Origin: an uncultured Clostridia bacterium
Lineage (GTDB): Bacteria; Bacillota; Clostridia; TANB77; CAG-508
Direction of reading: 5' to 3'
DNA: 64,000 nucleotides
Assembly (NCBI GenBank): GCA_934155265.1
Contig: CAKPGU010000005.1
Location: forward strand, 1-64,000
Shown here: positions 42,080 to 51,088 of the stretch, piece after piece
How the letters are laid out: every line of letters begins with the position of its first letter
Position numbering within the stretch: position 1 is the stretch's first letter
Notes under the pieces: model-generated
Told to the model about the DNA's origin: nothing
The model's database searches: none
The model's input: the letters and a program-made list of their open reading frames with translations, nothing else
Made by a program: the position numbers and the translations under genes

Positions 42080-43381
42080 ATGGTAAAAGTAATTGAACTT
42101 ACGAAAGAAAATGAAAAACAATACTTAGACCAAATTGTTGAATTAGAGCAAATAACATTGGAGGCAATGAAAAGAGAGGGAAGAGATGGTCAGTTATTTG
42201 CAACTGGAAAAGAAGATATATCAGAATATGTTCATTCAAATGAAAATAGTGTAATTGTTGCAGTAAATGAGAAAGGCAAAGTAGAGGCTGCTACATATAT
42301 TACACAAGGACAAAAACCATTTACATATAATGATATAACAAAGTACTTTAAATATGGAGAAAAGTATGGGCAATATGTAAAATCACAATATAAAAGTGAA
42401 CAAGCATATAAAAAAGATATGCTAGAAATGTATCAAATAAAATTACAAGCATTTAAATATGCAAAAGACAGAGTATTAGCAGAACATCCAGAAAAAGCAG
42501 GAGTAAAAGAATGGCTTGAAGCAGAAATGAAAGAAAATGACTTTCATGAAAAAAGTGAGTTAAGAGAAAAAATTAATCAATATATGTCACAATATATTAC
42601 GGAAAATTATGATTTAGCTATTCAAAAAAAGTATGAACAATTTTATTGGATAAATGCAGAAGACATTTCAAAAGAGTTTGGAAAATCAGTAAATGAGCCA
42701 AATGAAAAAATTCAAGAATATGAAAGTTTTATGCAGGCAGAATATGAAGAAATATTGAAAAATAGTAAATTGAAAATATATGAAATACCTGAATTTGAAA
42801 CTGAGAAATATTATTCTGCAAATACAAATAATGCAGTTGAGTTGGATACATATATAACTTTGCCTAAAGACAGAAATTCAGGATTAGCAAGAATAATTGT
42901 ATATGAAGGAATAAAAAAGCATATAGAAAAACATTTCAAAAATCCAGAAAATTCAGAAATATTTTTATGCTCAACATTGCACAGAGATAATTTGTCGTCA
43001 AAATATGTATCAGAATTTTTTGGCTTAAAGGATAGTTTGTATGTAAATCGTAGAAAAGGTAGAGACAGAGAAGTACACATTGCTAAAATACCAAGGGAAC
43101 AAGCAATGGAATATTTAACATCAATGTCAGATAAATTAGCAGTATTATATGGATATAATCCACATAATAAACACATTTCACAAAGTATGAAAAAGAAAAT
43201 ATTAGAAGAACAACTTAAGTACGAGGAAGATGAGCATAATAGATTAGTAAAAGCAAAAACAATAGATAAAAAATTTAATGGAATAAATGTGAAATTTATA
43301 GATAGTAAATTAAGAAAAATAAAAAGATTGAAAGAACAAATACAAAAAATATCAAAAGATAAAAGTGAAGAGAAAAACTGA
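42080..43381 (+). CDS. GNAT-like protein of unknown function (433 aa)
   Basis: The first ~70 residues (VIELTKENEKQYLDQIVELE...NSVIVAVNEKGKVEAATYI) resemble the start of a GNAT acetyltransferase fold, and LARIIVYEGIKKHIEKHF followed by FLCSTLHRDNLSSKYVSEFF resembles its acetyl-CoA-binding and last-strand part. About 200 helical residues are inserted between. The C-terminus is a basic helix. No substrate is suggested. GAGGGTG precedes ATG 42080. The M23 gene follows by 17 bp. Confidence 0.6.
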   Translation: MVKVIELTKENEKQYLDQIVELEQITLEAMKREGRDGQLFATGKEDISEYVHSNENSVIVAVNEKGKVEAATYITQGQKPFTYNDITKYFKYGEKYGQYVKSQYKSEQAYKKDMLEMYQIKLQAFKYAKDRVLAEHPEKAGVKEWLEAEMKENDFHEKSELREKINQYMSQYITENYDLAIQKKYEQFYWINAEDISKEFGKSVNEPNEKIQEYESFMQAEYEEILKNSKLKIYEIPEFETEKYYSANTNNAVELDTYITLPKDRNSGLARIIVYEGIKKHIEKHFKNPENSEIFLCSTLHRDNLSSKYVSEFFGLKDSLYVNRRKGRDREVHIAKIPREQAMEYLTSMSDKLAVLYGYNPHNKHISQSMKKKILEEQLKYEEDEHNRLVKAKTIDKKFNGINVKFIDSKLRKIKRLKEQIQKISKDKSEEKN

Positions 43382-43398
43382 AAGGAATGTGATTAATT

Positions 43399-43995
43399 AT
43401 GGATAGTAAATATATATGGCCAATAATGCCTAAATATAAAGTAGCAGAACATGATAAATATGGAATTAGAAAAAATCATTATGTATTATTTAAGGAAAGA
43501 GCTCATTCGGGATTTGATATTACAGCAGATATTGGAACAGAAGTACATCCTATAATGTCTGGAACAGTATTGCTTGCTGAATTTGATGGAACTACAACAG
43601 AAGGATTTGATGCATTTAATGATGGATATGGAAATAAGGTAGAAATATTAAATGATGATGGAAGAAGAGTTGTTTATGGACATTTAAGAGAAATTTTAGT
43701 AAAACAAGGAGACAAGGTTACAACTGAAACAATAATAGGAAAAACAGGTTCAAGCGGAGGTTCAAGAGTTCCTCATCTTCATATAGAAATTAGAAAAGAA
43801 AATACGGAGGAAACAGGATTAGCATATACAATTGATCCATTAGACATTTTGCCTAAGATAGATTTAAATAGCTTAACTAAAGAGTTTACATTAGAACCTT
43901 ATGCATCATTATGGAGAAAGTTAACATCAAGTGAACCTTGGAATTTTTCAAAAGAAGATATTCCATATTCAGAAGATAAAAATTATATAAGATAA
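43399..43995 (+). CDS. M23 family metallopeptidase without signal peptide (198 aa)
   Basis: The LytM-type zinc motifs are HSGFDITAD (HxxxD) and HLHIEI (HxH), with VYGHLREILVKQGDKV between, so the catalytic core is complete. M23 enzymes cut peptidoglycan cross-bridges outside the cell, but no signal or TM helix is visible at the N-terminus (MDSKYIWPIMPKYKVAEHDK). It may be exported by another route, released by lysis, or have a cytoplasmic or forespore role. It is in an operon with the GNAT-like gene. Confidence 0.85.
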   Translation: MDSKYIWPIMPKYKVAEHDKYGIRKNHYVLFKERAHSGFDITADIGTEVHPIMSGTVLLAEFDGTTTEGFDAFNDGYGNKVEILNDDGRRVVYGHLREILVKQGDKVTTETIIGKTGSSGGSRVPHLHIEIRKENTEETGLAYTIDPLDILPKIDLNSLTKEFTLEPYASLWRKLTSSEPWNFSKEDIPYSEDKNYIR

Positions 43996-44012
43996 AAGTG
44001 TACATAAAAAGG

Positions 44013-44041
44013 TTGCGAAAAATGTAAAAATATGGTATAAT
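44013..44041 (+). promoter_or_regulatory. Promoter of the 44104 membrane-protein gene
   Basis: TTGCGA and TATAAT are separated by 17 bp. The ~55-nt leader contains TCACGA/TCGTGA, a small hairpin. Confidence 0.65.
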
Positions 44042-44103
44042 ATGGATAGTAACTTGTTGAGAAATCACGAGAAGTATCGTGAAGAAAGAAAAGGAGAAGA
44101 AAC

Positions 44104-44463
44104 ATGAAGACAAAAACAAAAAAATTGATGGAGTCTATTATCCGGACGATATGGGCAATAGGAATCTTATTGATAGGAACGGAATGTTTCCTAATGGCAA
44201 TCAATTGGCATGCTCATATGCCAATTGATAATGTGAGTGTTGTGCTCACATTGGCCTTATATTTTGAGGCTTTGGTGTTAATACCATATGGAATATATAT
44301 GATTTCACCAATATATGTTAGTGAATTTGTTCATAAATTTGCTAATAGAATTATTGATAAAGTCACTATCAACAAAGATTATGACTATGAATACGGAAAA
44401 GAAATTGCAGAAAAAAAGTTTCAAAATAAACTTTTTAGACTGAAAAAAAAGTATCTGTGGTAA
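44104..44463 (+). CDS. Small two-TM membrane protein (119 aa)
   Basis: Two hydrophobic segments (about residues 10-32 and 42-70) are followed by a charged cytoplasmic tail rich in Lys. AAAGGAG precedes the ATG, and a promoter lies upstream. No family was recognised. Confidence 0.75.
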   Translation: MKTKTKKLMESIIRTIWAIGILLIGTECFLMAINWHAHMPIDNVSVVLTLALYFEALVLIPYGIYMISPIYVSEFVHKFANRIIDKVTINKDYDYEYGKEIAEKKFQNKLFRLKKKYLW

Positions 44464-44471
44464 ATGTTTTT

Positions 44472-44510
44472 AAGAGGCAAAATTCATTGAATTTTGCCTC
44501 TTCTCTTTAT
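44472..44510. terminator. Bidirectional terminator before ruvA
   Basis: AAGAGGCAAAATTC pairs perfectly with GAATTTTGCCTCTT (14 bp) between convergent genes. Confidence 0.85.
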
Positions 44511-44515
44511 ATAAA

Positions 44516-45115
44516 TTATTTGGATAATAAAATCAAGCCTTTTTTGATTAAATCTTCAACAGACAAAGTTTCAACTGCAAGATGTTCAAATGCTTTTTCA
44601 ATATCTTTTCTTGAATATCCAAGAACCATAAGTCCTGAAATAGCTTCTTGCACAGTTTCATTAACTTTTGCAGATTTAAGTTTAGACTGTTCAATTTGTT
44701 CTTCGTTTTGGTCTGCTTTTAATTTATCTTTTAATTCTAAAATAATTCTTTGAGCTGATTTAGTGCCAATTCCAGGAATTTGAGTAAGTAATTTTATATT
44801 ATTAGAAATTACTGCAATTGCAAAATCAGATGGTTCAATACAAGAAAGCATTGCTAAAGCACTTTTAGCACCAACACCACTAACAGACAAAAGTAGTTCA
44901 AACATTCTAAGTTCTTCTTGAGTTCTAAAACCAAATATACTGATATCGTCTTCTCTAACTCTATAATATGTAAAAACCTTAATATTTTCTCCTATTTCTC
45001 CAAGTTCATTTATAGCAGTTTCAGACATGAAAATTTTATATCCTAATCCACCAACATCTATAACAATGTAATTTTTAAATTTCATTTCTAAAGAGCCTTT
45101 TATATATGCAAACAT
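44516..45115 (-). CDS. ruvA: Holliday junction branch-migration protein RuvA (199 aa)
   Basis: RuvA tetramers bind Holliday junctions for the RuvB motor. The OB domain (MFAYIKGSLE...), two HhH motifs (LLSVSGVGAKSALAML and LTQIPGIGTKSAQRIILEL) and the C-terminal domain III (EAISGLMVLGYSRKDIEKA) are complete. Unusually it is not next to ruvB or ruvC here; rarA lies upstream in the same operon. Confidence 0.96.
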   Translation of the reverse strand: MFAYIKGSLEMKFKNYIVIDVGGLGYKIFMSETAINELGEIGENIKVFTYYRVREDDISIFGFRTQEELRMFELLLSVSGVGAKSALAMLSCIEPSDFAIAVISNNIKLLTQIPGIGTKSAQRIILELKDKLKADQNEEQIEQSKLKSAKVNETVQEAISGLMVLGYSRKDIEKAFEHLAVETLSVEDLIKKGLILLSK

Positions 45116-45140
45116 TTTATAATCATCCTTTCATAAATAT

Positions 45141-46385
45141 TTAAATCTTTATATTTTCATCTTTTATATAATATTTTGTTCCTAACATTTTATCAGGTAA
45201 ATATTGTTGTTCAACCCAATGACCTGGAAAGTCATGTGGATATAAATATCCTTCATTATATCCAAGTTCTCTCATTTTTTCTATAGGGGCATTACGTATA
45301 TGCATAGGGATTTCACCAGTATCTTTATTTGCAACATCTTCAAGAGCTTTATTTATACCTAAATATGTTGCATTTGATTTTTTACAATTAGCAACGTAAA
45401 CAGCAGCTTCCGCAAGTATAATTCGTGCTTCAGGCATACCTACCATATGTACAGCTTGCATCGCAGATGTTGCAATAACAAGTGCTTGCGAATCTGCTAA
45501 TCCTACATCTTCAGAAGCACAAATAACAATTCTTCTTGCTAAAAATACAGGATCTTCACCACCATTTAAAGCACGAGCTAAATAAAACAGTACTGCATCA
45601 GGGTCTGACCCCCTCATTGATTTTATAAATGCACTTATATTATCATAATGTGTATCACCATTTTTATCAAATATAGCTTTCCTATTTTGGACACTATTTT
45701 TTATGACTTCATCAGTTATATGTACATATCCATCAGAATCCATATTCGTAGTTAATACAGCAATTTCAAGGCCATTTAAAGCTGTTCTTACATCTCCATT
45801 TGCAATATCTGCTATTTTTCTTAAAGTGCTATCTTCAATTTTTATATTATATTCTCCAAGTCCATCTTTACTAATTAAAGAACGTTTTAAAATATTGTAG
45901 ATATTTTGTTCTGTTAATGGATTTAATTTAATAACCATTGATCTTGAAATTAAAGCTTTATTAACTTCAAAATATGGGTTTTCAGTTGTTGCACCAATTA
46001 GAATTATTGTGCCATTTTCTACAAATGGAAGTAATGCATCTTGTTGTAATTTATTAAATCTATGAATTTCATCTATAAATAAAATACTTTTTCCTGCTGG
46101 GTTCATCATAAAATTTTTTGTTTCTTCAACTATTTTTTTTATATCAGCAACACCTGCTGTTACAGCATTTATTTTATAAAATTTGTATTTTGTTGTTTCA
46201 CTTATTACTTTTGCAAGAGATGTTTTTCCACATCCTGGAGGGCCAAATAATATTATACTTGATAGTCTGTCTGCTTTAATTGTTCTATATAATATTTTTC
46301 CAGGTCCAATTACATGTTCTTGTCCTTCATATTCTTCTAAAGTTTTTGGCCTCATTCTATATGCTAGCGGCTCTGCTTGATTCAT
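45141..46385 (-). CDS. rarA: Replication-associated recombination protein RarA/MgsA (414 aa)
   Basis: RarA is a clamp-loader-like AAA+ ATPase acting at stalled forks. FGPPGCGKTSLAKV (Walker A), LFIDEIHRFNKLQQDALL (Walker B), IGATTENPYFEVN (sensor 1) and the C-terminal tetramerisation region (KSNATYLGINKALEDV, YPHDFPGHWVEQQYLP) are present. AAGGAG precedes the ATG. ruvA follows by 25 bp, giving a recombination operon. Confidence 0.95.
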   Translation of the reverse strand: MNQAEPLAYRMRPKTLEEYEGQEHVIGPGKILYRTIKADRLSSIILFGPPGCGKTSLAKVISETTKYKFYKINAVTAGVADIKKIVEETKNFMMNPAGKSILFIDEIHRFNKLQQDALLPFVENGTIILIGATTENPYFEVNKALISRSMVIKLNPLTEQNIYNILKRSLISKDGLGEYNIKIEDSTLRKIADIANGDVRTALNGLEIAVLTTNMDSDGYVHITDEVIKNSVQNRKAIFDKNGDTHYDNISAFIKSMRGSDPDAVLFYLARALNGGEDPVFLARRIVICASEDVGLADSQALVIATSAMQAVHMVGMPEARIILAEAAVYVANCKKSNATYLGINKALEDVANKDTGEIPMHIRNAPIEKMRELGYNEGYLYPHDFPGHWVEQQYLPDKMLGTKYYIKDENIKI

Positions 46386-46404
46386 ATATATCTCCTTCTT
46401 TTTT

Positions 46405-46540
46405 ATATACTAGGAAAGTTCTTTGAACTTCCTAGTATATAAAAGCTATAATCGCTAGCCCTTTGAGATTTTCTCCTTTTAGTCGAAAACTCAAATCGGG
46501 CGAGAACAAAGGGCGACTACGTCGCTTTGTTCTACATGGT
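46405..46540 (-). other. Structured leader or palindromic element upstream of rarA
   Basis: Three strong hairpins lie in series: TATACTAGGA/TCCTAGTATA around 46411-46440, TTTGAGTTTTC/GAAAATCTCAAA around 46460-46492, and AGAACAAAG-CGAC/GTCG-CTTTGTTCT around 46503-46533. There is no reading frame. It could be a cis-regulatory RNA in the rarA leader or a small mobile palindromic element. Confidence 0.55.
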
Positions 46541-46648
46541 TCATATTATAAAATTTATTTTTTTAAAAGTCAAGTTTTTCCAAACATTTTTTTGCGTTTG
46601 AATACTATTTATGAATGTGGATAAAATATTAAAAAAGTAAATGTGGAT

Positions 46649-46711
46649 GGTTCTTTTTTGTCAAGAAATTATAATATTTATATAAATTATATCTAGAGTA
46701 AAAAAAGAACC
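46649..46711. repeat. Intergenic inverted repeat (R3 type)
   Basis: GGTTCTTTTTT and AAAAAAGAACC are separated by about 40 bp, followed by GACCCC. The pattern resembles REP-type repeats (GGGGAC-NN-TTCTTTT) found in clostridial genomes; a related copy is at 57248-57299. Confidence 0.6.
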
Positions 46712-46738
46712 GACCCCATTTTAAACAGGAGATAATAA

Positions 46739-47086
46739 ATGATAAAGAAAATAATTTTAGGATTAATAGCAGGAATAATTTGTGGACTGTTTGGAACAGG
46801 AGGAGGAATGATACTTGTACCAGCATTTATATATATGCTAAAAATAGAACCTAAAAAAGCAAGAGCAACATCATTATTGTGTATGCTAGTAATGGTAATT
46901 GTTAGTAGTATTTTTTATTATAAAAATAAGTACATAGACTGGAAGATTGGTGTATTATGTGCAATAGGAGGAATTGTAGGGGGATATTTAGGTGCAAAAA
47001 TTTTGAAAAAAGTACCAGATTATGTACTTAAAATAGCCTTTACGATTTTCATAGCATATTATTCTTTTAGAATGTTATTTTTGTAA
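46739..47086 (+). CDS. TSUP (TauE/SafE) half-transporter, N-terminal part (115 aa)
   Basis: Four TM segments with the family repeat motif GLFGTGGGMILVPAFIYML near the start. TSUP proteins are normally one chain of about 250 residues with two such halves. Here the halves are separate genes 24 bp apart, each with its own ribosome site (AGGAGA here). Probable export of an organic acid or sulfur compound; substrate unknown. Confidence 0.85.
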   Translation: MIKKIILGLIAGIICGLFGTGGGMILVPAFIYMLKIEPKKARATSLLCMLVMVIVSSIFYYKNKYIDWKIGVLCAIGGIVGGYLGAKILKKVPDYVLKIAFTIFIAYYSFRMLFL

Positions 47087-47110
47087 TATTTAATTATAAA
47101 GGAGAAAGCC

Positions 47111-47500
47111 ATGTCACAAGTATTAATAGGAGTATTTTCAGGAATATTTAGTGGAATTGGAATGGGTGGAGGAACAATATTAATATTTCTACTTACTACA
47201 TTTATTGGTTTAGAACAACATATAGCACAAGCAACAAACTTAATATATTTTATTCCAACAGCAATTTCAGCAATAATTGTTAATTTTAAAAATAAAAATA
47301 TAGATACAAAACTAGCAATATTTGTGTCTATTGGAGGAGCATTGGGAGCGATAATAGGAGCAAATATTTCTGTTAATATTGATGTACAAAAATTGAGAAA
47401 ATTATTCGGGATTTTTTTGCTAACAATTGTTATTCATGAAATATATACATTATTTAAAGAGTATAAATTACACAAAAAAAGTAATACTAAAATTAGTTAA
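47111..47500 (+). CDS. TSUP (TauE/SafE) half-transporter, C-terminal part (129 aa)
   Basis: The second half-unit has the matching motif GIFSGIGMGGGTILIFLL, then QATNLIYFIPTAISAIIVNF and three more TM segments. AAGGAG precedes the ATG. It presumably forms a heterodimer with the product of 46739. Confidence 0.85.
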   Translation: MSQVLIGVFSGIFSGIGMGGGTILIFLLTTFIGLEQHIAQATNLIYFIPTAISAIIVNFKNKNIDTKLAIFVSIGGALGAIIGANISVNIDVQKLRKLFGIFLLTIVIHEIYTLFKEYKLHKKSNTKIS

Positions 47501-47567
47501 AGATTATAATTGAAAAATTTAGATATATTAGAAAGTATTTATTTTAATTTTATGAAGGGAGAAAAAA

Positions 47568-47711
47568 ATGAATATGAAATTTGTAAAAGGTTTAGTTGTT
47601 GGGGGACTAATAACTACAAGTGTTATGATGATTTGGAATGATAATGATATGAATACAAAAAAGATGGCTAAAACAGGAAAAAAATGGGCTAAAAAAATGG
47701 GAATAATGTAA
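47568..47711 (+). CDS. Small membrane-associated protein (47 aa)
   Basis: The sequence begins MNMKFVKGLVVGGLITTSVM with one hydrophobic helix and ends in a Lys/Trp basic helix (KTGKKWAKKMGIM), like YtxH-type and DUF3918-type small proteins. AAGGGAG precedes the ATG and a terminator follows. Confidence 0.7.
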   Translation: MNMKFVKGLVVGGLITTSVMMIWNDNDMNTKKMAKTGKKWAKKMGIM

Positions 47712-47717
47712 AAAATT

Positions 47718-47748
47718 TAAGAGGGAATCCAATTGAGATCCCTCTTTA
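47718..47748. terminator. Terminator between convergent genes
   Basis: AAGAGGGA pairs with TCCCTCTT, followed by T on the plus strand; A run on the other. Confidence 0.8.
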
Positions 47749-47752
47749 TTGA

Positions 47753-48220
47753 TTAGTCTTCTTTAAGTTCTAGTGTAAGTTTACTATCATCATTGCATCT
47801 GTCACATTTATCATGTTCACAATCACATTTATGATCACAATCAAGATCTATGCCTTTTAAGCAATTAAGGTCTTTACGTGTTTTTACACATATTTTAATG
47901 TGTTTAACATCATCTTTCCAAATTTGAATAGCATATTTTTTATCTGCACAAAGAGGACCGAAAACGAATTCTCCTTCTTTATCAGTAAAAGTATGAGAAA
48001 CAGGTTTTATTTCTTTTTTACCATATTTAAATTCAACTTCTACTAGTTTTACAACAGCATCTCTAACAGGTTCTTTAAAATTATCTCTAACAACTCCAAA
48101 AATGACATTTCTACGGTCATTTGCAAGAGTAATATCTAAATCAAATTGCTTACCATCAGCAATGAATCCATCAACATCAACTATTGGATGCATATCAGGT
48201 CTTTTTTCATTCATTTCCAT
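47753..48220 (-). CDS. Carboxypeptidase-regulatory-like/CnaB-type protein with Cys-rich tail (155 aa)
   Basis: The central part (NVIFGVVRDNFKEPVRDAVVKLVE...TFTDKEGEFVFGPL...YAIQIWKDD) is the beta-sandwich pattern of carboxypeptidase-regulatory or CnaB domains. The tail CDHKCDCEHDKCDRC has six Cys among His and Asp and looks metal-binding. GAAAGG precedes ATG 48220. No export signal is seen, so a spore-coat or cytoplasmic structural role is possible. Confidence 0.75.
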   Translation of the reverse strand: MEMNEKRPDMHPIVDVDGFIADGKQFDLDITLANDRRNVIFGVVRDNFKEPVRDAVVKLVEVEFKYGKKEIKPVSHTFTDKEGEFVFGPLCADKKYAIQIWKDDVKHIKICVKTRKDLNCLKGIDLDCDHKCDCEHDKCDRCNDDSKLTLELKED

Positions 48221-48393
48221 ATTTAAAACTTCCTTTCTTCTGGCACATGCCAAGATTAATATATAATATGAAAAAAATATAAAATTGTTAAAATTGTGTA
48301 GATTATTTACCATATATAGTATATAATATTTTAAATTTTGGTTTATAGATAAAACCATATAAAAATCTAAATACTATATAAGGAAAATTAAAA

Positions 48394-49197
48394 ATGAAAA
48401 AAAAAGCAATAGGGATATTTGACTCCGGAGTTGGAGGATTAACAGTTTTTAAAGAAATAAGATTAAAATTACCAAACGAAAATGTTATATATTTAGGAGA
48501 TACAAAAAATTTTCCATATGGGAACAAACAAAAAGAAGAAATAATTAAATATGCAATACAAAATGTAGAAATATTGTTACAAAAAAATGTAAAAGTTATA
48601 GTAGTAGCTTGTGGTACAGCAACTAGTCAAGCACTTGATATAATAAAAGAAAAATTTGATATTCCAATAATAGGTATTATAGATCCAACTGTTGAGTACA
48701 TAAAAAATCAAGAGTATAAGGAAATAGGAGTAATAGCAACAGAAGGAACAATAAGAAGCGGAGCATGGGAAGAGAGGTTAATACAAGAAATTCCCAACAT
48801 AAAAGTGGTAAACAAAGCATGTCCAATGCTTGCTACAATTGCTGAAAGAGGGGAAGCAAGAAGCAAACAGGGAAGAAAAGTACTAAAAGAATATATGAGA
48901 CCATTTAAAGAAAAAAATATTAATAAGATAATTTTAGGGTGTACACATTATCCAATATATGAAGAAATAATAAGAGAAGAATTAGAATATAATGTAGAGC
49001 TAATTAATACAGGGACAACAGTAGCAAATTATTTGGTAAAATATTTAAAGGAAAATGAGTTAGAAAATAAAGGTATGATGGAAGAAGAAAAAATATATTT
49101 AACAAAGCCAGAAAAAGAATTTAAAGAAATTGCAAAAAATATAATGAATGTTGATGTTGAAATAAATCAATTAGATAAAACCTTGACATACATATAA
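48394..49197 (+). CDS. murI: Glutamate racemase (267 aa)
   Basis: MurI makes D-glutamate for peptidoglycan. FDSGVGGLTVFKEI, the first catalytic Cys in VVACGTATSQAL and the second in ILGCTHYPIY are present, with Asp-Ser near the start. Length is typical. The ribosome site is weak (AAGGAAAATTAAAA). Confidence 0.95.
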   Translation: MKKKAIGIFDSGVGGLTVFKEIRLKLPNENVIYLGDTKNFPYGNKQKEEIIKYAIQNVEILLQKNVKVIVVACGTATSQALDIIKEKFDIPIIGIIDPTVEYIKNQEYKEIGVIATEGTIRSGAWEERLIQEIPNIKVVNKACPMLATIAERGEARSKQGRKVLKEYMRPFKEKNINKIILGCTHYPIYEEIIREELEYNVELINTGTTVANYLVKYLKENELENKGMMEEEKIYLTKPEKEFKEIAKNIMNVDVEINQLDKTLTYI

Positions 49198-49247
49198 TTT
49201 GCGTATATAATACCGATATAGATTTATTAGGAGGACAAGACATAATA

Positions 49248-49889
49248 ATGGAAGAAAATATGTTTTCAATTAATGAAAATAAATATACACAAATGACAGA
49301 CGAAAAGTTAATAGAAAATATAAATAAAGATGACCAAACAGCATTAAACTGCTTAATGGGAAGATATAATGATGTTGTAAATATGAAGGCAAATAAATTT
49401 TTTATGGTAGGTGCTGAAAAAGATGATATAATACAAGAAGGAATGATAGGTCTATATAAAGCTATAAAATCATTTGATACACAAAAGCAAAATTCATTTA
49501 AAACATTTGCTAATATGTGTATAGAAAGACAGTTAATAACAGCGGTAAAGAATTCAAATAGGCAAAAACATATTCCGTTAAATTCTTCAATTTCTTTAAA
49601 TTCAGCAGCTTATGAAGATAATGAAGATATGGATAAAATGGATATATTAGATGTAAAAGTATTAAATGACCCATCAGATATTGTCGCAGACAGAGAATAT
49701 TTTGAAAGTATGGAAAGTAAAATAAAAGAAAATTTAAGTAATTTTGAACTTCAGGTTTTACATGAATATGAAAAAGGAAAGTCTTATGCTGATATTGCAA
49801 AAAAATTAAATGCAAAAGTTAAGTCAGTGGATACAGCAATCCAGAGAATAAGAAAAAAAGCAAATAAAATTAAAGAGAATATAGGGTAG
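49248..49889 (+). CDS. sigH: RNA polymerase sporulation sigma factor SigH (213 aa)
   Basis: SigH (Spo0H) directs early sporulation and stationary-phase genes. Region 2 contains ANKFFMVGAEKDDIIQEGMIGLYKAIKSFD and FKTFANMCIERQLITAVKNS; region 4 contains YEKGKSYADIAKKLNAKVKSVDTAIQRIRKKA. AGGAGG precedes the ATG. In many clostridia sigH lies near rplA/secE; here it follows murI. Confidence 0.93.
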   Translation: MEENMFSINENKYTQMTDEKLIENINKDDQTALNCLMGRYNDVVNMKANKFFMVGAEKDDIIQEGMIGLYKAIKSFDTQKQNSFKTFANMCIERQLITAVKNSNRQKHIPLNSSISLNSAAYEDNEDMDKMDILDVKVLNDPSDIVADREYFESMESKIKENLSNFELQVLHEYEKGKSYADIAKKLNAKVKSVDTAIQRIRKKANKIKENIG

Positions 49890-49890
49890 A

Positions 49891-49921
49891 AAAGCAAACG
49901 AGAATGAAGTTTGCTTTTTTA
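49891..49921 (+). terminator. sigH terminator
   Basis: AAAGCAAAC pairs with GTTTGCTTT, followed by T. Confidence 0.8.
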
Positions 49922-50021
49922 TTTTATATAATAATTAGAAAAAGAAAAACTTTCAAAAAAATATAGTATGTTTTATTATTAGTATAATAAAAAAATATAA
50001 AAAACAGAATGGTGATTTAAT

Positions 50022-50951
50022 ATGCATAAATTAAGAAGATTTATTTATCAAAATAAATATCAGATTTTAGGAGTTTTAGGAATTATAGCATTTATTCTTA
50101 TAATAATACAATTGATGAATTTATGGGCTAGAAAGAATAATAATAGTGAAATTGAAAATAGACAACAAAATACAACAATAGTAAATGAAAATAATTCTGG
50201 GGTAATATCAGAAAAATCAGCAGTAACAGGAAAAGAAGTATCAAAAAAGCAATTAGATAATGAAACAACAGCAATTAATAAATTTATGGAATATTGTAAC
50301 AATCAAGATTTTGAAAATGCATATAATATGATTACTGAAGAATGCAAAAAGCAAATGTATAATAGCCTAGACGTTTTTAAACAATCTTATTATAAAAATG
50401 TTTTTAATGGAGAAAAAAAGAATTTTACTATTGAAAACTGGGTAAAAGATACATATAGAGTGAATATAACTGGAGATGTATTAGCAACAGGAAATGTTGA
50501 TGAATATTCAAAACAGGATTATATTACAGTTAAACAAGTTAATGGAGAATATAAATTAAATATTAATAATTATATTGGGTATACAGAAATTAATAAAAAA
50601 ACAACAGAAAAGAATATTTCAATAGAAGTAATAGGTAAAAATACATACAAAGATTATGAAACATATACTTTTAATGCAACTAATAACACTGGAAGTGTTA
50701 TGCAATTAGATAATATAAGTAATACAGAATCTCTATATATAGAAGATAGTAAAGGTGTAAAATATCCATATTATAATCATGAATTAACAACACCGATGAT
50801 AACTGTATCAGCAGGGCAAACAAAGGAAATAACGATTAAATTTTATAGTTCATATGTATCAACTAAAAAAATAGAACGTATTGTTTTTTCAAATATAATG
50901 TTAAAAAACGGAGAATTAGGAGAAACTGTTAAATTTAATGCAAATGTATAA
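50022..50951 (+). CDS. Single-pass protein with NTF2-like and DUF4352-like domains (309 aa)
   Basis: One TM helix (residues 14-34) is followed by an Asn-rich linker. A segment (90-190: INKFMEYCNNQDFENAYNMI...) has the helix-strand pattern of NTF2-like domains, and a C-terminal beta-sandwich (YETYTFNATNNTGSVMQLDN...VSAGQTKEITIKF) resembles DUF4352/telomeric-repeat-like domains of Gram-positive surface proteins. Function unknown. Confidence 0.65.
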   Translation: MHKLRRFIYQNKYQILGVLGIIAFILIIIQLMNLWARKNNNSEIENRQQNTTIVNENNSGVISEKSAVTGKEVSKKQLDNETTAINKFMEYCNNQDFENAYNMITEECKKQMYNSLDVFKQSYYKNVFNGEKKNFTIENWVKDTYRVNITGDVLATGNVDEYSKQDYITVKQVNGEYKLNINNYIGYTEINKKTTEKNISIEVIGKNTYKDYETYTFNATNNTGSVMQLDNISNTESLYIEDSKGVKYPYYNHELTTPMITVSAGQTKEITIKFYSSYVSTKKIERIVFSNIMLKNGELGETVKFNANV

Positions 50952-50952
50952 A

Positions 50953-51003
50953 AATTAAGAAAAGACCAAGTTTGGAAAATTTTCAAAATTTGGTCTTTTA
51001 AAT
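50953..51003 (+). terminator. Terminator after the 50022 gene
   Basis: AAAAGACCAAGTTT pairs with AAATTTGGTCTTTT, followed by AAATTTTT. Confidence 0.75.
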
Positions 51004-51016
51004 TTTTGAATAAGTG

Positions 51017-51045
51017 TTGCCATTAATAAAAAAAATTGTTATAAT
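51017..51045 (+). promoter_or_regulatory. Promoter of the phosphodiester-glycosidase gene
   Basis: TTGCCA and TATAAT are separated by 17 bp. Its position rules out starts before about 51050. Confidence 0.75.
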
Positions 51046-51088
51046 GAACAAGATATCAAAAGATAGAAACGAAAGGTTGAAAATAATA

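Noticed and set aside
44457..44753. 98-aa plus-strand frame over the ruvA 3' end
   Set aside because: It begins inside the terminator and is antisense to ruvA.
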